A model generated the notes under the pieces. The model made no database searches and was not told the origin of the DNA. It saw only the letters and a program-made list of their open reading frames with translations. Source: Sipunculus nudus (lineage: Eukaryota; Annelida; Sipuncula; Golfingiida; Sipunculidae). From it: a stretch of DNA of 64,000 bases. Made by a program: the position numbers and the translations under genes. Each line of letters begins with the position of its first letter. Positions within the stretch are counted from its first letter, which is position 1. Positions 23,831-35,399 of this stretch are shown here, piece after piece. The stretch is taken from positions 48,795,676 through 48,859,675 of the forward strand of contig CM049311.1 of the NCBI GenBank assembly GCA_026874595.1, written 5' to 3'.

Positions 23831-24158
23831 TCTGGTATGGTTGCAGTCATATGTTTTGTTCATGCAGGACTTGAATTGCATGTCTAAATCAGAAATAAAA
23901 GGAACAAATTTTTAATTAAAACTTGTACTGTTTATATGTGGTCCTTTTTATACACCCAAAAGACTGAACATCTCCTAATACAGATTTATTGTCCAAAGTA
24001 ACATGATATACACCTCTGTTGCACAACAAAGCATCCTGCATCCCTTACAGAACTTTGGTGAATTACAGCAAAATCCCAGCTCTTTATTTTTTCATTTGAT
24101 GAATTTTAATGAATGTGTATCATATTTCATCTTTTCAAATCCACATGAAAATTCCTAG

Positions 24159-24240
24159 CAGCCACTTACTGTATGGAGAAACAAAAGGCAGCCATATTGT
24201 ATCAGGTACAGATGTTTCTGTAGGTCAAGGTCAGGTCAAG
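24159..24240 (+). other. Weak candidate exon ending at a consensus splice donor
   Basis: The segment follows AAAATTCCTAG and ends CAAG before GTAAGT, a consensus donor. One frame reads SHLLYGETKGSHIVSGTDVS then VGQGQVK; a second frame is also open through the segment, which weakens the case. I do not recognise the peptide. The 3' end overlaps a cluster of AGGTCA half-sites, which could equally explain the sequence. Confidence 0.2.
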
Positions 24241-24250
24241 GTAAGTCATA
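24215..24250 (+). promoter_or_regulatory. Clustered nuclear-receptor half-sites
   Basis: Three AGGTCA-type half-sites occur in about 25 bases (TAGGTCAAGGTCAGGTCAAG, then GTAAGTCA). TCAAGGTCA is the extended half-site bound by monomeric orphan receptors such as the ERR and NR5A types. The site is visible directly; function is inferred. It coincides with a possible splice donor. Confidence 0.3.
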
Positions 24251-25029
24251 GACGGAACATACTATTTTCATGGACCAATGCAGGAAATCACTGAAGGTTT
24301 TATGCCTTTTCACAAGGTTGCAATTTTCACCTGTGAAAGCAAAGTTATTTCCTGGGCTTGGTGAGCCATTTCTAGCAGAAGAATACCTGAAAATGTATTG
24401 CAGATGTTGTGCAGACAGTATAAACTCATAAACTTTCCCCATCAGCTGCTTGCTCATACCTCACAGCACTGGGAAATGATAACCTTCATTCAATGTGGCT
24501 GCCTTCAAACTGTCTTGATGCTTGTCTGGTTCGGCTGATGAAACAGGGACTGGCAGTTAATTGTGTTTTCAGTCAGTTTTTGGACCATTTCCTTGAGCCG
24601 CTTGATACTGGGGGGCCTTTATGTCAATAATTTGGTGCTTCCAATTTTGTGGTTAACATTTAAATTCCTGTAAATGTTGTCATAGAATTGGCTTTGGTTT
24701 CCTGGAACATGTCTCAGCAGTCATAAAAAATGTGAAAGTCAACAATTTCAATAATCTTTCAGATTATCCAATTTGTTCCTTATATCGTCTTTAGTTTTCT
24801 TTTAGACTTCAGGCATTCTTTAGTACCTCATTGCAGTCATGTTTTCTTTACTTATTTCCTGTCAGTGTAAATATATTTATAGAAAATTGAAGAAAATAGA
24901 AAAATATTTGCAGTTAAATTTCATTGATTTTTTTTTGTGCAATTGCTTTTACATACATAAAAAAATTCTATAAATTGTCCTCTGTTGCATATTCTATGAG
25001 GTTTTCCACTAGAGTAAAACAACTATAAG
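24251..25029. other. Unique AT-rich sequence
   Basis: No gene or repeat is recognised. Confidence 0.45.
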
Positions 25030-25529
25030 TAAAAACTATAAGTTTATCTGAGCTATAGCAATGGTCCTTTGTCCGTCGTCCGTCCGGTCTGTCTATTAAC
25101 AGGGCACATTTTGAAACCATTGGACCTATGAATCTGAAAATTGGCATATAGTTAGATGTCCCCAAAATCTCCTTATCAAAATTGGGTCACTATGACTTTG
25201 TTCCTTTGAGATATTGAGGAAAAACCTATATTTCCAATTAAAAACCTATTGTCAAACTTCAAGAGTGCCTAATATCAAAATCAGTGATCTATTTTTTATT
25301 ATTCCTCTATATATTTCCTATTTACATACCCTAAATTAGGTCAGTATTGTGTAATTTTGTGCAGTTATTGGCCCAAACGTTATGCACATTTTAAAAAATC
25401 AGGAAACAGATTAATTTACTCACTTCACATGAGAAATGTTGAAGCAGGAGATTTTTTTCAGGGCTATAACTTTATTTAATCTAAATAAAATTGTTCACCT
25501 AAATAAGATCTGAAATATGTAATTTTTTT
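25030..25529 (+). mobile_element. Family A repeat, 5' portion
   Basis: The 5' hairpin is degenerate (AACTATAAGTTTATCTGAGC), followed by a GTCCGTCGTCCGTCCGGTCT tract and the family A body (GTTAGATGTCCCCAAAATCT, AGAGTGCCTAATATCAAAAT). The 3' half is replaced by the family C repeat that starts at about 25530. Confidence 0.75.
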
Positions 25530-26790
25530 AGCTAACCTGTGAGCTTATGTGATGATGCAACATTGTCCATCTGCCACCTGTCTTTTTCTATACTTAAACC
25601 CATGCTATCTCAAAAACAGTTGGAGCTAGCATCACTAAATTTTATGCAAAAAATCTAAACTGCTCTTTCTTATTATGCTTATTTTTTTTGCTATCTACAT
25701 TTACTTGGACTTTATAAGGGAAAAGCTAAAAAAACATTTAAAGATCTCCTTCTCTGAAAGTGTCCGTCCAAATTGTTCAATATTTCACAGAAATAATCTC
25801 TGAAACTATCTTTTTTACATTTGTTCAAATGGTCTCAGTTTGGCTGAGTCCCAGGTTGCTGAACTAAGTCATTTGGCCAAAAGGGATACTTAAATTACAA
25901 TATCATAAACAGCTGGAGCTCAGCTATCATCACCAAATTTTACGCAGATGTTGGTCACATGACTCATATCTGAATTTGAAGAAATGGTGGTGTCACCTAC
26001 ATCAACCTTTTTTGCACAAGGTTCATTGGTCATCAGGACATTAACCCATAATTTCTCAGGAATGGCATGAACTAGCCTCCCCAAATTTTATGCTAAACTC
26101 TCTCACATATGGGATTGAGCTTTTTGTGGCGGCACCTGCATTAACTTGCATTTTACAGGGAAAAAGCTAAAAAAAAAACATTGAAAATCTTCTTTGATTA
26201 CTCTGAAATCATTCAGCAAAATTGTTTAATGTTTCACAGAAATGATCTCAGAATTAGCTCTCTCAAGTTTGTTCAAATGATTTTTGTTTGATGAATTTTG
26301 ACCAAGTTACAGGAATGTGAACTTAGTCATTTGTCCAAGTAAGTCATTTGGCCAAGGAAGCTTACTATATTGATTAACAATTTCAGAAACTACAGCTGCT
26401 AGTGTCACCAAGTTTGGTGCAAATGATGGTCACATGACTCATATTTGAAATTGCAGTTTTTGTGGCGCCACCTACATGTATAGACCTGTTTTTTATGGGC
26501 AAAAGCCTCATAATTTTAGCCTCTTTCAATTTAAAATTGTTTTATGATGAAACTGTTAAGCTGAATTGTTTAATGTTCACAAATATAATCCTGGGGTAGG
26601 GTTCTTTCAAGTTTAAAAGGATAAATTTTTTGGTAGAGTCATGGATAGCTGAAGTATTCTGGTCTTGTGTTCATAGTAAGCCTATTTAAAACTGAATACT
26701 GCAGTAGTCTGCTTCTGTAAAACTGTTGTTTCAACTTCTGTAACATTGCATAAAAATGATTCTTAGGACTTTAAAGAGTTTACTTTAATG
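25530..26790 (+). mobile_element. Family C repeat
   Basis: It begins with CTGTGAGCTTATGTGATGAT and ATTGTCCATCTGCCACCTGT, then carries several related modules of ~350-400 bp (TTTCACAGAAATAATCTC, then TTTGTTCAAATGGT, then GTCATTTGGCCAA). It ends with GCAGTAGTCTGCTTCTGTAA and AAATGATTCTTAGGACTTT. Relatives are at 51841-52725 in the same orientation and at 52780-53215 inverted. No protein is encoded. Confidence 0.8.
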
Positions 26791-26934
26791 ATTGTAGGCA
26801 GAATTATTGGACTTTTAACAATAAAAGGACTACATCTTTTCTTATTTTAAACATTTTGTTAAAAAAAAATCTTATGGAATGTCAGCTTGAAAAAAAAAGC
26901 ATTGTAGCCAAAGTTGTTCAGTATGTGTAAACAG

Positions 26935-27245
26935 ATTTACCATTGTGTCCCCACCTAAAATGACTTTGCACAGTGTATGTGGCTGCTTATTTCACCAGAG
27001 GGATTTGATATATCAGCCTGAAATTAGGCATATCTATTTCTATCGGATAGCTTTGTTGTATACAAGACTGGTGACGCTAACTACAATAATTTTTGCACAG
27101 TGTATGTCCCTGCTTATTTCTCAGTAGGGGTTTGATATATCAGTCTGAAAATTGGACACTTGTATGCATCTCTGATAGCTTCTTTGTATACAAGACTGGT
27201 GGTGCCACCTGCAATCATTTTTTTGTTGTTTCCACCCATGCCAGA
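26935..27245 (+). mobile_element. Family D repeat, short copy
   Basis: Two modules are present, each with a TTGATATATCAG.CTGAAA phrase and ACAAGACTGGTG.CGC or GTGCCACCT. The 5' hairpin and the end are missing. Confidence 0.7.
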
Positions 27246-27485
27246 ATTTCAGCAATTTTCAAAATGTTTAGTACTTGCATTGTTCATATATATGTTACAC
27301 ATGTACTTGAACATTAATGGCCCTGCATTGAAGCATTATACCTGGTGTATATCCCATTGCACAGGTTTGCATTCAGCCTGTAGGCCTTGTTAATTATTAA
27401 AATACTATCCAGCACATTCCATCAATGTAATATTACTTGCTCCAGGCATTTGGAATATTTGTGTACCATTTGTAACTAGACTGTT
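27246..27485. other. Unique sequence
   Basis: No gene or repeat is recognised. Confidence 0.4.
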
Positions 27486-27596
27486 CTAAGCAAAAAACAT
27501 GATAAAAAACATCATGGAATCAGAGATGGTGCTCGGCTGCCAAAGTTGTTTTTCTTGAGCCTTTTGAAATATTATTTCTGACACAAGATGTGGCAC
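27486..27596 (-). other. Weak candidate terminal exon, minus strand
   Basis: On the minus strand a long pyrimidine-rich run (about 27600-27650, CTGTGCTGTTCTTTTTTCAT then GTCGCAG) makes one of the best splice acceptors in the window. It is followed by 36 codons and a TAG stop: VPHLVSEIIFQKAQEKQLWQ, then a hydrophobic tail rich in Met and Phe. The segment is exactly 111 nt. I do not recognise the protein, and no AATAAA signal follows closely. Confidence 0.2.
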
Positions 27597-27650
27597 CTGC
27601 GACATGAAAAAAGAACAGCACAGCAGAAGGAAAATGCAGAGAAAGTAAAT

Positions 27651-28229
27651 TGAGTTAATGCATGGGTTTGTGCTTTTTGTGTTCCCTGTATCATCCAAAT
27701 GCTAGCTTATTTTATTTGTTTAAAATTTGTGTATAGGATTTTAAATAATGATCAGACCACCCATTATTCACTGGTATTAAGATTAGAAAATGAGATTAAG
27801 GATGTTTTTCTGTAAAAGCTATGGCATGACTCAATGCAAACTACTTTTCTTCTAAAACAGACACCTGAAGCAGACATGGAAGTAAATTAACCTCTCAAAC
27901 TTTAAAGTAAGGTGTACATGCATATTATAACACCACGTCTGTGATATGTCTTGGGACACAATCTAAGAAAGAGAGCTGACTAAATGAGATGTGAACACAA
28001 TACTACATTGATCGCATGTTTGAACTTAGGTCGACAACCTCAACTTTTCATTCTGTGATCTGTCAGGTTTAAGTCCCAAAATTTAAGATCATGTTTTGGC
28101 TTTTATTTCTGCCTTATTCCCATACAACGAAAATACAATTTACCATGTACACATAACAAATGCTACCTGGGCATTACATATATGCCATTTCTTTGTATCA
28201 CAAACGTAATGCATCTAACGAGAGAAATA
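27651..28229. other. Unique AT-rich sequence
   Basis: No gene or repeat is recognised. Confidence 0.4.
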
Positions 28230-28400
28230 TAAGAATCTTGGAGGATTCAGAATCTTCTCAGGAAGAAAAGGAATTCCTGTTCTTCCCAGGAAAATGAGAA
28301 TCAAGAGATGGTATGAAATGATTCCTGTTCTTTCCAAGAAAAAATGAGAGTTTCATTTTTCCAGGGAAGATTCTGGATCAGATTCTTTTTTTTTCCCTAG
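28230..28400. mobile_element. Degenerate fold-back element fragment
   Basis: This is related to the elements at 33493-35350: GGAGGATTCAGAATCTTCTC, GAATTCCTGTTCTTCCCAGG, GAATCAAGAGATGGTATGAA and TTTTTCCAGGGAAGATTCTG. The two halves are inverted relative to each other around the GAGATGGTATG segment. Interior and terminal sequence are lost. Confidence 0.65.
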
Positions 28401-29260
28401 ACACAGACATAATTCAGATTTAGCATGTTATATGTGTCACACTTCTAAAGATGTGAATGACCAGATTCTTTTAAAGTCAAACCAACTGGCTGAAACACGT
28501 ACACTCCAAAAACTGAATAAGACATTTATGTATGTAAACAAAACAGTCAATATATTAAAGAAAGAAGACACATTCTCCGGAGAGGTGTTCCATATGTACA
28601 AGCACTGACGATTACGAACGTCTGATAATCAACACAGAAATAAGCACCATGTCCGTTAGATACACTACATAGAGCAGTCCCTTTGTTTACACTTCTCCTG
28701 ATCACATGAACCCTGCGCACACGTGACATCAGAATGTTGCACTGGTCATCTCTCTGCTCTCTCAGGCTGTGTACATAATACAAACAGTCTACTCACATTT
28801 ACATGAAGCAGGGAGCATCAACAGTCCATTGCTTGAGTATACTTGTTAACTTCTTTAGGTACAGTTCACGTAACACGCACAGACTATTCTATCTGGACTT
28901 AGAATCAATGTCTTTCACAGCTTATGTCTCCTTGAATCATTCAGTTCTAGGTAGCAGAAAATGCTTCAACACAGCGATATGCAGTACTTAAACATGGTAC
29001 TCCATATAAATGTACTGTTAATTATCAAAACAATCATCTGATATACTCCTTTCTAGAACATGCATTACAATAACTAAGTCACAGTCCTCTGGTGATAATA
29101 TGTACATCCGACTAAATACTCCAAATTACAGATAGAAACCTAGCCAATCAGTTCCTATGTTTGGAGCGCCCCCTGTATTTAAATTGTTCCACCAGAGGGT
29201 GCTGCTTGGATTTAGCAAAAATTGATCTTCTTAAAATTTAACATTGCAGCAATGTAAAGA
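28401..29260. promoter_or_regulatory. CpG-retaining block with CTCF-like motifs and a CCAAT box
   Basis: CpG is enriched at about 28560-28760, including CGCACACGTGAC. A CCAAT motif lies at 29144-29148. At 29189-29204 is CCACCAGAGGGTGCTG, one mismatch from the CTCF core consensus; at 29166-29174 is GCGCCCCCT, the core in the opposite orientation. Regulatory or insulator function is inferred. No transcription start is evident. Confidence 0.3.
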
Positions 29261-31289
29261 AACTATTCATGAACTGTCTGAAGGCTGAATATAAACTGAA
29301 CACTGTGACAAGAGACTAATTTTAAGTATTACAAACTATTATTCATTGGCTGAAATTTTCTTCATTATATTTTGTGGTAAGGTAAAATAGCATCACCTAT
29401 CACCCATCTATATTTTCACAAATATTTCATATGGATTTCTTATGTTTTTTTTGGATCATTTACTGTAAAAAGTTCTCACAACAATTTACTGTTACAGGAG
29501 TTAACTTGTCCCAAAAAAATAGACTATCAAATCCTCAGATAATAAATTGTTTGAAATAAATATTTGGTAAAAGTATTACCTGTTGCTTTTCTTCATTCTT
29601 TCATTGCAGCTAACCTTATAGTAAGGAATTGCACATTTAAAAAAAAGTATGCAGATTTTGTGTCCCAGCCTCCCCTCCCCCCCCAATATTACTGGATCAG
29701 CTTGCTAAAAAAAGTGTTCACTTATATATACTAGGAGCTAATTAATTTTTCAAAATGCCTGTGGATGTTTTTCTTCAGCTTAACAGGACATATGATTAAG
29801 TGTAATGTGGCTTGTGGCAACACAAAAAGCATAAACGCCCCATATGGCAGACTGGATCCATGAAGTTAACTTTATGTCTGACGTGTTTATTGGTACATTT
29901 ATGGTAACAGCAGGTGTGCCTCGAGATTTAATTGTTCCACGAAGGTCCAACAAAGAATTTTACATCAAGTATATACTTGCCAAAGGGGAGATAACCATCA
30001 GTTCAAGGTGTTTTGAAATAAAAATAGTCAGTTACAGAATTGAAAGATGGAAAGATAAAGTAAGACATGAAAAAGCATGTTGGGATGGAGCTTTTGGGGT
30101 AAATGCCCATAAAAGTTGTTATGATTTGTTTCATGCGTCTACTGTAATTGCTGGCATATTTTATGGTCTGCAGTTACCTGTTCCTTGTCCCATTCATGAT
30201 AAAAAGAACATAACCTGGTATTAAATCTCTAAAGCTCCACCTGCTTTCATTTCCTACTTTGTGAAATATTACCTTTATTTTCACGTTGAATAACTGATAC
30301 AATTACAATGTTATTTACGTCACCATTTTAATGGTGCAGAACATAATAAACCTGATACTTACGGCATTTATACGTTGCTTCATATTGACAATTATTTATG
30401 GTTGCATTACTCTTTGGTTATTGGCACCTATGATGTTTTTGAACCTTCAGATGTGTCTGTGTGTTAACTGTTTTAAACTTTTTGTTTTTAACTGGTTGTT
30501 TCAGTCTCTGTCAGTTCATTGAAAGGAGCCTTTGTTGAGCTGTATAAATTGTTGTTAAGGCAGTGGTTATCTTTATTATTATTGATATATGGATGAATGA
30601 ATTTGAGATTAAAGCTCATGCCTCTCCTTGTGTTCAGCATTCAGAAAAGGGTTCAGACATCATACAATAACTAAATGAAGTCATAATTGAGATAGATTGT
30701 AATCAGAATTTTAAAATAATCATAAAAAATATATTATATAGTTAAATGGTAATTGTTATCATAATCAATAATAATTTAACAATAAACAGGTATCTGATCA
30801 AACAGGTGCCATACTAAGCTGTAGGTTAAAGTGCATGGTTATTGGCAATAATGATAATGATCATACTTTGGTACCGAGAGTTAATCTATAAAAATGAAGA
30901 TCAATTACTTGGAAGACCTAAGACAACTTTTATGTATCGTATCATGAATGAAGTATCACAATTTATATGGTGAGTTACAGACATAGTGCGTCTGAGAAAG
31001 GAAGGAGAAAGTTAAAAAAAGTAAAAAAAAGGACAAACTTGTAATCAGTTTTCTGCACTTGGGAGTCCATCCACCTATAAAAAAATAGATCAAAATAATA
31101 ATGAATAATTAATAAAAGTAAACTCATTAACTCATTTAACCTCCCTCCCCATGGGTTACAAAGGGGCTAAAATATTGGATATGTGTTGAGATTAGTATCA
31201 GGTTGAAATGTAATATTTTATAATGGATGGCTCAGAGAAGATGATCTTAAGTTTACTATATGAGTGACCGTTAATTAAAGCTGCCTACC
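29261..31289. other. Unique AT-rich sequence; one chance-length open frame
   Basis: The longest open frame in the window, 126 codons at 29844-30224 (+), lies here. Its amino-acid composition is not low-complexity, but I recognise no domain, no signal peptide and no splice or poly(A) context. By a rough estimate about one frame of this length is expected by chance in 64 kb at this base composition, so I do not annotate a gene. Confidence 0.45.
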
Positions 31290-31560
31290 AGCTTCTGACA
31301 ATGGCTCAAAGGTAGGGCACAGGACTCAAAGCTGGAAGATCATGGGTTTTAATCCAAGCAGAGACAGTGAGATTTGTCATGGTCGCCCTGCTAGCAAGGA
31401 GCGTTCTGCAGGCTTAATGGGGAAGCTTTGTTTCATTCATAAAAATGAGTGTGCATTTCAGGTGTTCCTCGGTGGTATGACCCAGCAATGGATACAATAA
31501 TGCACCCATGGCATGCAGGTGCAGTGGTCACTGGGCCTTGTTAAAGCCAGGATATAAAAA
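31290..31560 (+). mobile_element. tRNA-derived SINE-like element
   Basis: A TGGCTCAAAGGTAGG segment (about 31302) resembles a Pol III A box. GGTTTTAATCC (31345-31355) resembles the B box GGTTCGAATCC with two changes. The downstream AGAGACAGTGAGATTTGTCA and ATGGTCGCCC are shared with the second copy at 46740-46870. This is the expected arrangement of a SINE with a tRNA-like head. The copy is old. Confidence 0.6.
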
Positions 31561-32214
31561 TGAGAGAAAGTGTGTGCTGCTGCCCTGTCATGGAGTCTGA
31601 AACTGCAATGGAATTCCGCAGGTGTACATACATAGTTAAGCTTGCATTAAAAAAAATAGACTATTGCCTCCCCCAAAAATATTTTAAAAATATTATAGCT
31701 ACCATATGTTGGGCTTGCTTACTTCATGCTTAATTCAATATTTTGACCACTGTTTTTTATTTTGAATAAACAAATTGCAACATTTGCCACATATGTCAAA
31801 GATAATTCTTATAAAAATGAGCTAACAATGATACTAATCATGGAGCATAGGAAGCCACTCTTACTGGTCGAAGTGAGTAGTTTTATTGTATAGAAATGTT
31901 TCCATATATGTCTGACTGATAAAATCCATAACCTTTGTGGGGCTTTAGGGAGTTGGTGACAGTATTGATTGGATGCTGACAGGATGCCGTTTACGGTGGG
32001 TTGCTGATGGAGCTGTTACACAGGGCTTCCACACTATTCTATTTTGATATGATTGATGTGGAACACATGAATCAAAACTGGTGACAAATCTTTTTATATC
32101 AGTCTGCTGGATATATTGCAGATTGGTGAGGTGCCTGTCTGAAAAAAAAAATTAGAGCTATTTTATGTGATAGAAATTGGCTATCAATTGTCTTTCAAGC
32201 AAGGTTTTTGCCAT
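31561..32214. other. Unique AT-rich sequence
   Basis: No gene or repeat is recognised. Confidence 0.45.
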
Positions 32215-32263
32215 CAGTTCACATATATATAAATATAAATTTATATATACATATATATGTATG

Positions 32264-32297
<34 letters not shown>
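32215..32297. repeat. TA-rich microsatellite
   Basis: An imperfect (TA)n and (ATAT) tract, with a pure TA run at about 32270-32297. It is the left flank and apparent target of the adjacent inverted-repeat element. Confidence 0.9.
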
Positions 32298-32301
<4 letters not shown>

Positions 32302-33468
32302 ACAGGACAAACTCCGATCCAGTAGAATCGTCGATCCTACTAGGACAAAGTCTGATCGGACTTTCTACTAGGAGAAACTCCGATCAGACATTCTACTAGT
32401 AGGATAGGGATTCTACTAGGACAAATTCCAATCATAGCCTCTACTAGGACAAACTTCGATCAACCAGAGACCACAACATAATTAGACTTTCTACTAGTAG
32501 AATCGGTGATTCTACTAGGACAAACTCCGATTGTAGTCTCTACTGGGACAATCTCTACTGGGACAAACTCTGATCGTAGTCTCTACTAGGACAAACTCCA
32601 ATTGTAGTCTCTACAAGGAGAAACTTACCATAAATTACCTAATTTCTTAAACCTGAGATTAAAAATGAATAAAACGCAGTAATATTTTAACCAAATGTTT
32701 TATTTATGTATTTGAAAAAAATAAAGAAAAATAAATACAAGCACATATGATAAAACACAATATCCTACGATTATATATACAAGTCACAGATATACATCTA
32801 AATGTTTCATTCAAACATATTCATACAATTTTATTTGATAAAAAAAAATTATATGAATATTATATACCAGTACATACATACAAACAATAACTAAATATAA
32901 TGGTTTTACAAAAAAAAAACCTAACATGTCAACCATTACCATATACCAGTGTTTAACCCCACATTAAAAACCAAATAAACAACCTTGTCCTGTATATTGT
33001 ATAAAACAATCATGATATACTCTTTTAGAAAGTCATATTGTGTATAATCATAAATAAAACATTTGGTAACCATATTACCGTGTTTAATTTATTCATAATC
33101 TCAGGTTTCAGAAATTAGACCATTATGGTAAGTTTGTCCTAGTAGAGACTACAATCAGAGTTTGTCCTAGTAGAAGCTCTAATCCAACTACTACATTTAT
33201 ATATGATTGCAGTTTGTCCTAGTAGAGACCACGATTGGAGTTTGTCTTGGTAGAACCGCGGATTCTACTGGTAGAAATTCTAATTATGTTGTGGTCTCTG
33301 GTTGATCAAAGTTTGTCCTAGTAGAGGCTAAGATAGGAATTTGTCCTAGTAGAATCGCCGATCCTACTAGTAGAAAGTCTGATCGGAGTTCCTCCTAGTA
33401 GAAAGTCCGATCAGACTTTGTCCTAGTAAGATCGACTATTCTACTGGATCGGAGTTTGTCCCGTGACA
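32298..33468. mobile_element. Fold-back DNA element with ~410-bp inverted repeats
   Basis: The left arm (32298-32708) and right arm (about 33051-33468) are reverse complements. The outer ends are TGTCACAGGACAAACTCC and, inverted, TGTCACGGGACAAACTCC. Homology runs inward to ACCAAATGTTTTATTTATG. Each arm carries many copies of a CTACTAGGACAAACTCCGAT motif, likely binding sites for a trans-acting transposase. The ~340-bp centre is AT-rich and non-coding. The element sits inside TA repeats, so the target duplication cannot be delimited. Confidence 0.9.
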
Positions 33469-33492
33469 TATATATGTATATAAATATATTTA

Positions 33493-34249
33493 TGTCGAGG
33501 GAATAATGAGAATCTGGGAAGATCCAGAATCTTTCCGGGAAAAAATGGGAATTCTCAATCTTCCTTTGAAAAATGAGAATCAAGAGATTGTATGAAATGA
33601 TTCCTGTTCTTCCCGGGAAAAAGAGAAATCTCATTCTTCCCAGGAGAGACTGGAATTCAGTATTGAAATACAAACCTGGGAAAAATGAGAATTATCATTT
33701 AACCCTGGAAGAACAGGAATAATTTATGGCAACTTTTGAACTCTTATTTTTATTTTCATTTTTTTATTGTTTACCTTACTTCTTTTTCAAAAAAGAAACT
33801 TTGATTATTTTTCTTTCACATTAATTCTGAACTGTTCAAGTAGTTAAAAAATATACACTCACATGAATTATGTGAATAAAATATGAAGCTTACAGTTGCA
33901 ATTTGAGATGAATATTATATATATAAAAAAAAGGTTTCTTCATTTTTTTTATTATTAATTTATTATAATAAAAACAAGGACAAGTTCTTGAGATGTAGTT
34001 GTCAGAGAATAAGAAGCTGGGAAATGAGAATTCCCATTTTTCCCGGGTAAAAACCAGAATTCTCAATTCTCCCAGGAAAAATAAGAATCAAGTGATAGTA
34101 TGAAATGATTCCCATTCTTTCCAGAAAAAATGAGATTTCTGAATTTCCTGTGAAAAATGAGAATTCCCATTTTTTCTGGGAAAAATCAGAACTCTTATTC
34201 TTCCAAGGCAGATTCTCAATCTCCCCAGATACTCATTCTTCCCTCGACA
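33493..34249. mobile_element. Fold-back element, TGTCGAGGG termini, copy 1
   Basis: The ends are TGTCGAGGG and CCCTCGACA. Both arms are filled with TCCCGGGAA- and GAGAATTCTCA-like palindromic submotifs. The interior includes ACTTTGATTATTTTTCTTTC and AATTCTGAACTGTTCAAGT, which also occur in copy 2. It is non-coding and flanked by TA-rich DNA. Confidence 0.85.
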
Positions 34250-34279
34250 TATACATACATATATATATGTATAAATATA

Positions 34280-35346
34280 TGTCAAGGGAAAAATAAAATC
34301 TGGGAAGATCTGGAATCCTCCCGGGAAAAATTAGAATTCTGATTTTTCTCTGGAAAACTGAGAATCCAGAGATGGTATGAAGGGATTTCCATTCTTCCCG
34401 GGAAGAATGAGAATTCTCATTCTTCCTGGGACAAATGGGGGGGGGGGGGGGGGGGGGGGGGGAGGGGGGGGGGGGGGGGGGGGGGGGAATTCCAGTCTCT
34501 CCCGGGAAAATTGAGAATTCTCATTTTTCCCGGGAGAGATTGGAATTCAGTTTTGAAATTCAAACCTGGGAAAAATCAGAATTCTCATTCTTCCCGGGAA
34601 GAATGGGAATTATTGATGCCAACTTAACTCTTTTAATTTTTTTCATACTTATTTCTCTTTCTCAGAAAGAAACTTTGATCATCTTTCTTTCACATTAATT
34701 CTGAACTGTTCAAGTGTTAAAACAGAAATAAATAGTACACTCACACAAAATAGAAATATGTGAATAAACTATGAAGCTATATTATAAAATATATATGTTA
34801 TATATATATTTAACAAGTTCCTTGATTTTTTGTTATAATATTATAATAATAGCTAGGTCAGGTTTCTGAGATGAGGTTCCAAGAGAATAAAAAAAATAAA
34901 TTATGTTTAAAGGGCGAAGGAATAACTACACTTGGTGACACAAAGTATTATGATGCTGTTTGTGTGTTTGTTGATCTGACCACTTCCATCAATAAACATC
35001 AATCAGTATTGATTGTGATGCAGATAACATTAAAGATTGGTTATAATACTGTAGTAAAATATGCAAACTTAGCCCATCTTAACTATTAAAAGGATATTTA
35101 ACAACTTGGAGCTGGCAGGGAAAAATAAGAATTCTGGTTTTTCCCGGGAAAAATCCAAATTCTCATTCTTCCTGGAAAAAATGAGAATCAAATCATAGTA
35201 AGAAATGATTCTCATTTTTTCCGGGAAGAAGGGGAAATCTCATAATTCCCGGGAAAAATCAGAATTCTCATTTTTCCCGGGATAAATCAGAATTCTCATT
35301 ATTCCTGGGAGGATTCCAGATCTTCCGACATTCTCATTCTTCCCTC

Positions 35347-35350
<4 letters not shown>
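34280..35350. mobile_element. Fold-back element, TGTCAAGGG/CCCTCGACA termini, copy 2
   Basis: This copy has the same arms and interior as 33493-34249. It is longer for two reasons: a 51-base G tract with one A (34437-34487) in the left arm, and about 220 bp of extra sequence (about 34888-35107) before the right arm. That extra segment includes an unrecognised 72-codon frame. The copy lies in direct tandem with copy 1, separated by about 30 bp of TA-rich DNA. Confidence 0.85.

Positions 35351-35399
<49 letters not shown>

Noticed and set aside
29844-30224. Longest open frame in the window (126 codons, +)
   Set aside because: It has no recognisable domain, no splice or poly(A) context, and about one frame of this length is expected by chance at this composition by a rough estimate. 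Transcript evidence could reverse this.
34871-35089. 72-codon frame inside a fold-back element as a transposase
   Set aside because: It lies in an extra segment absent from the sister copy and shows no catalytic motif.
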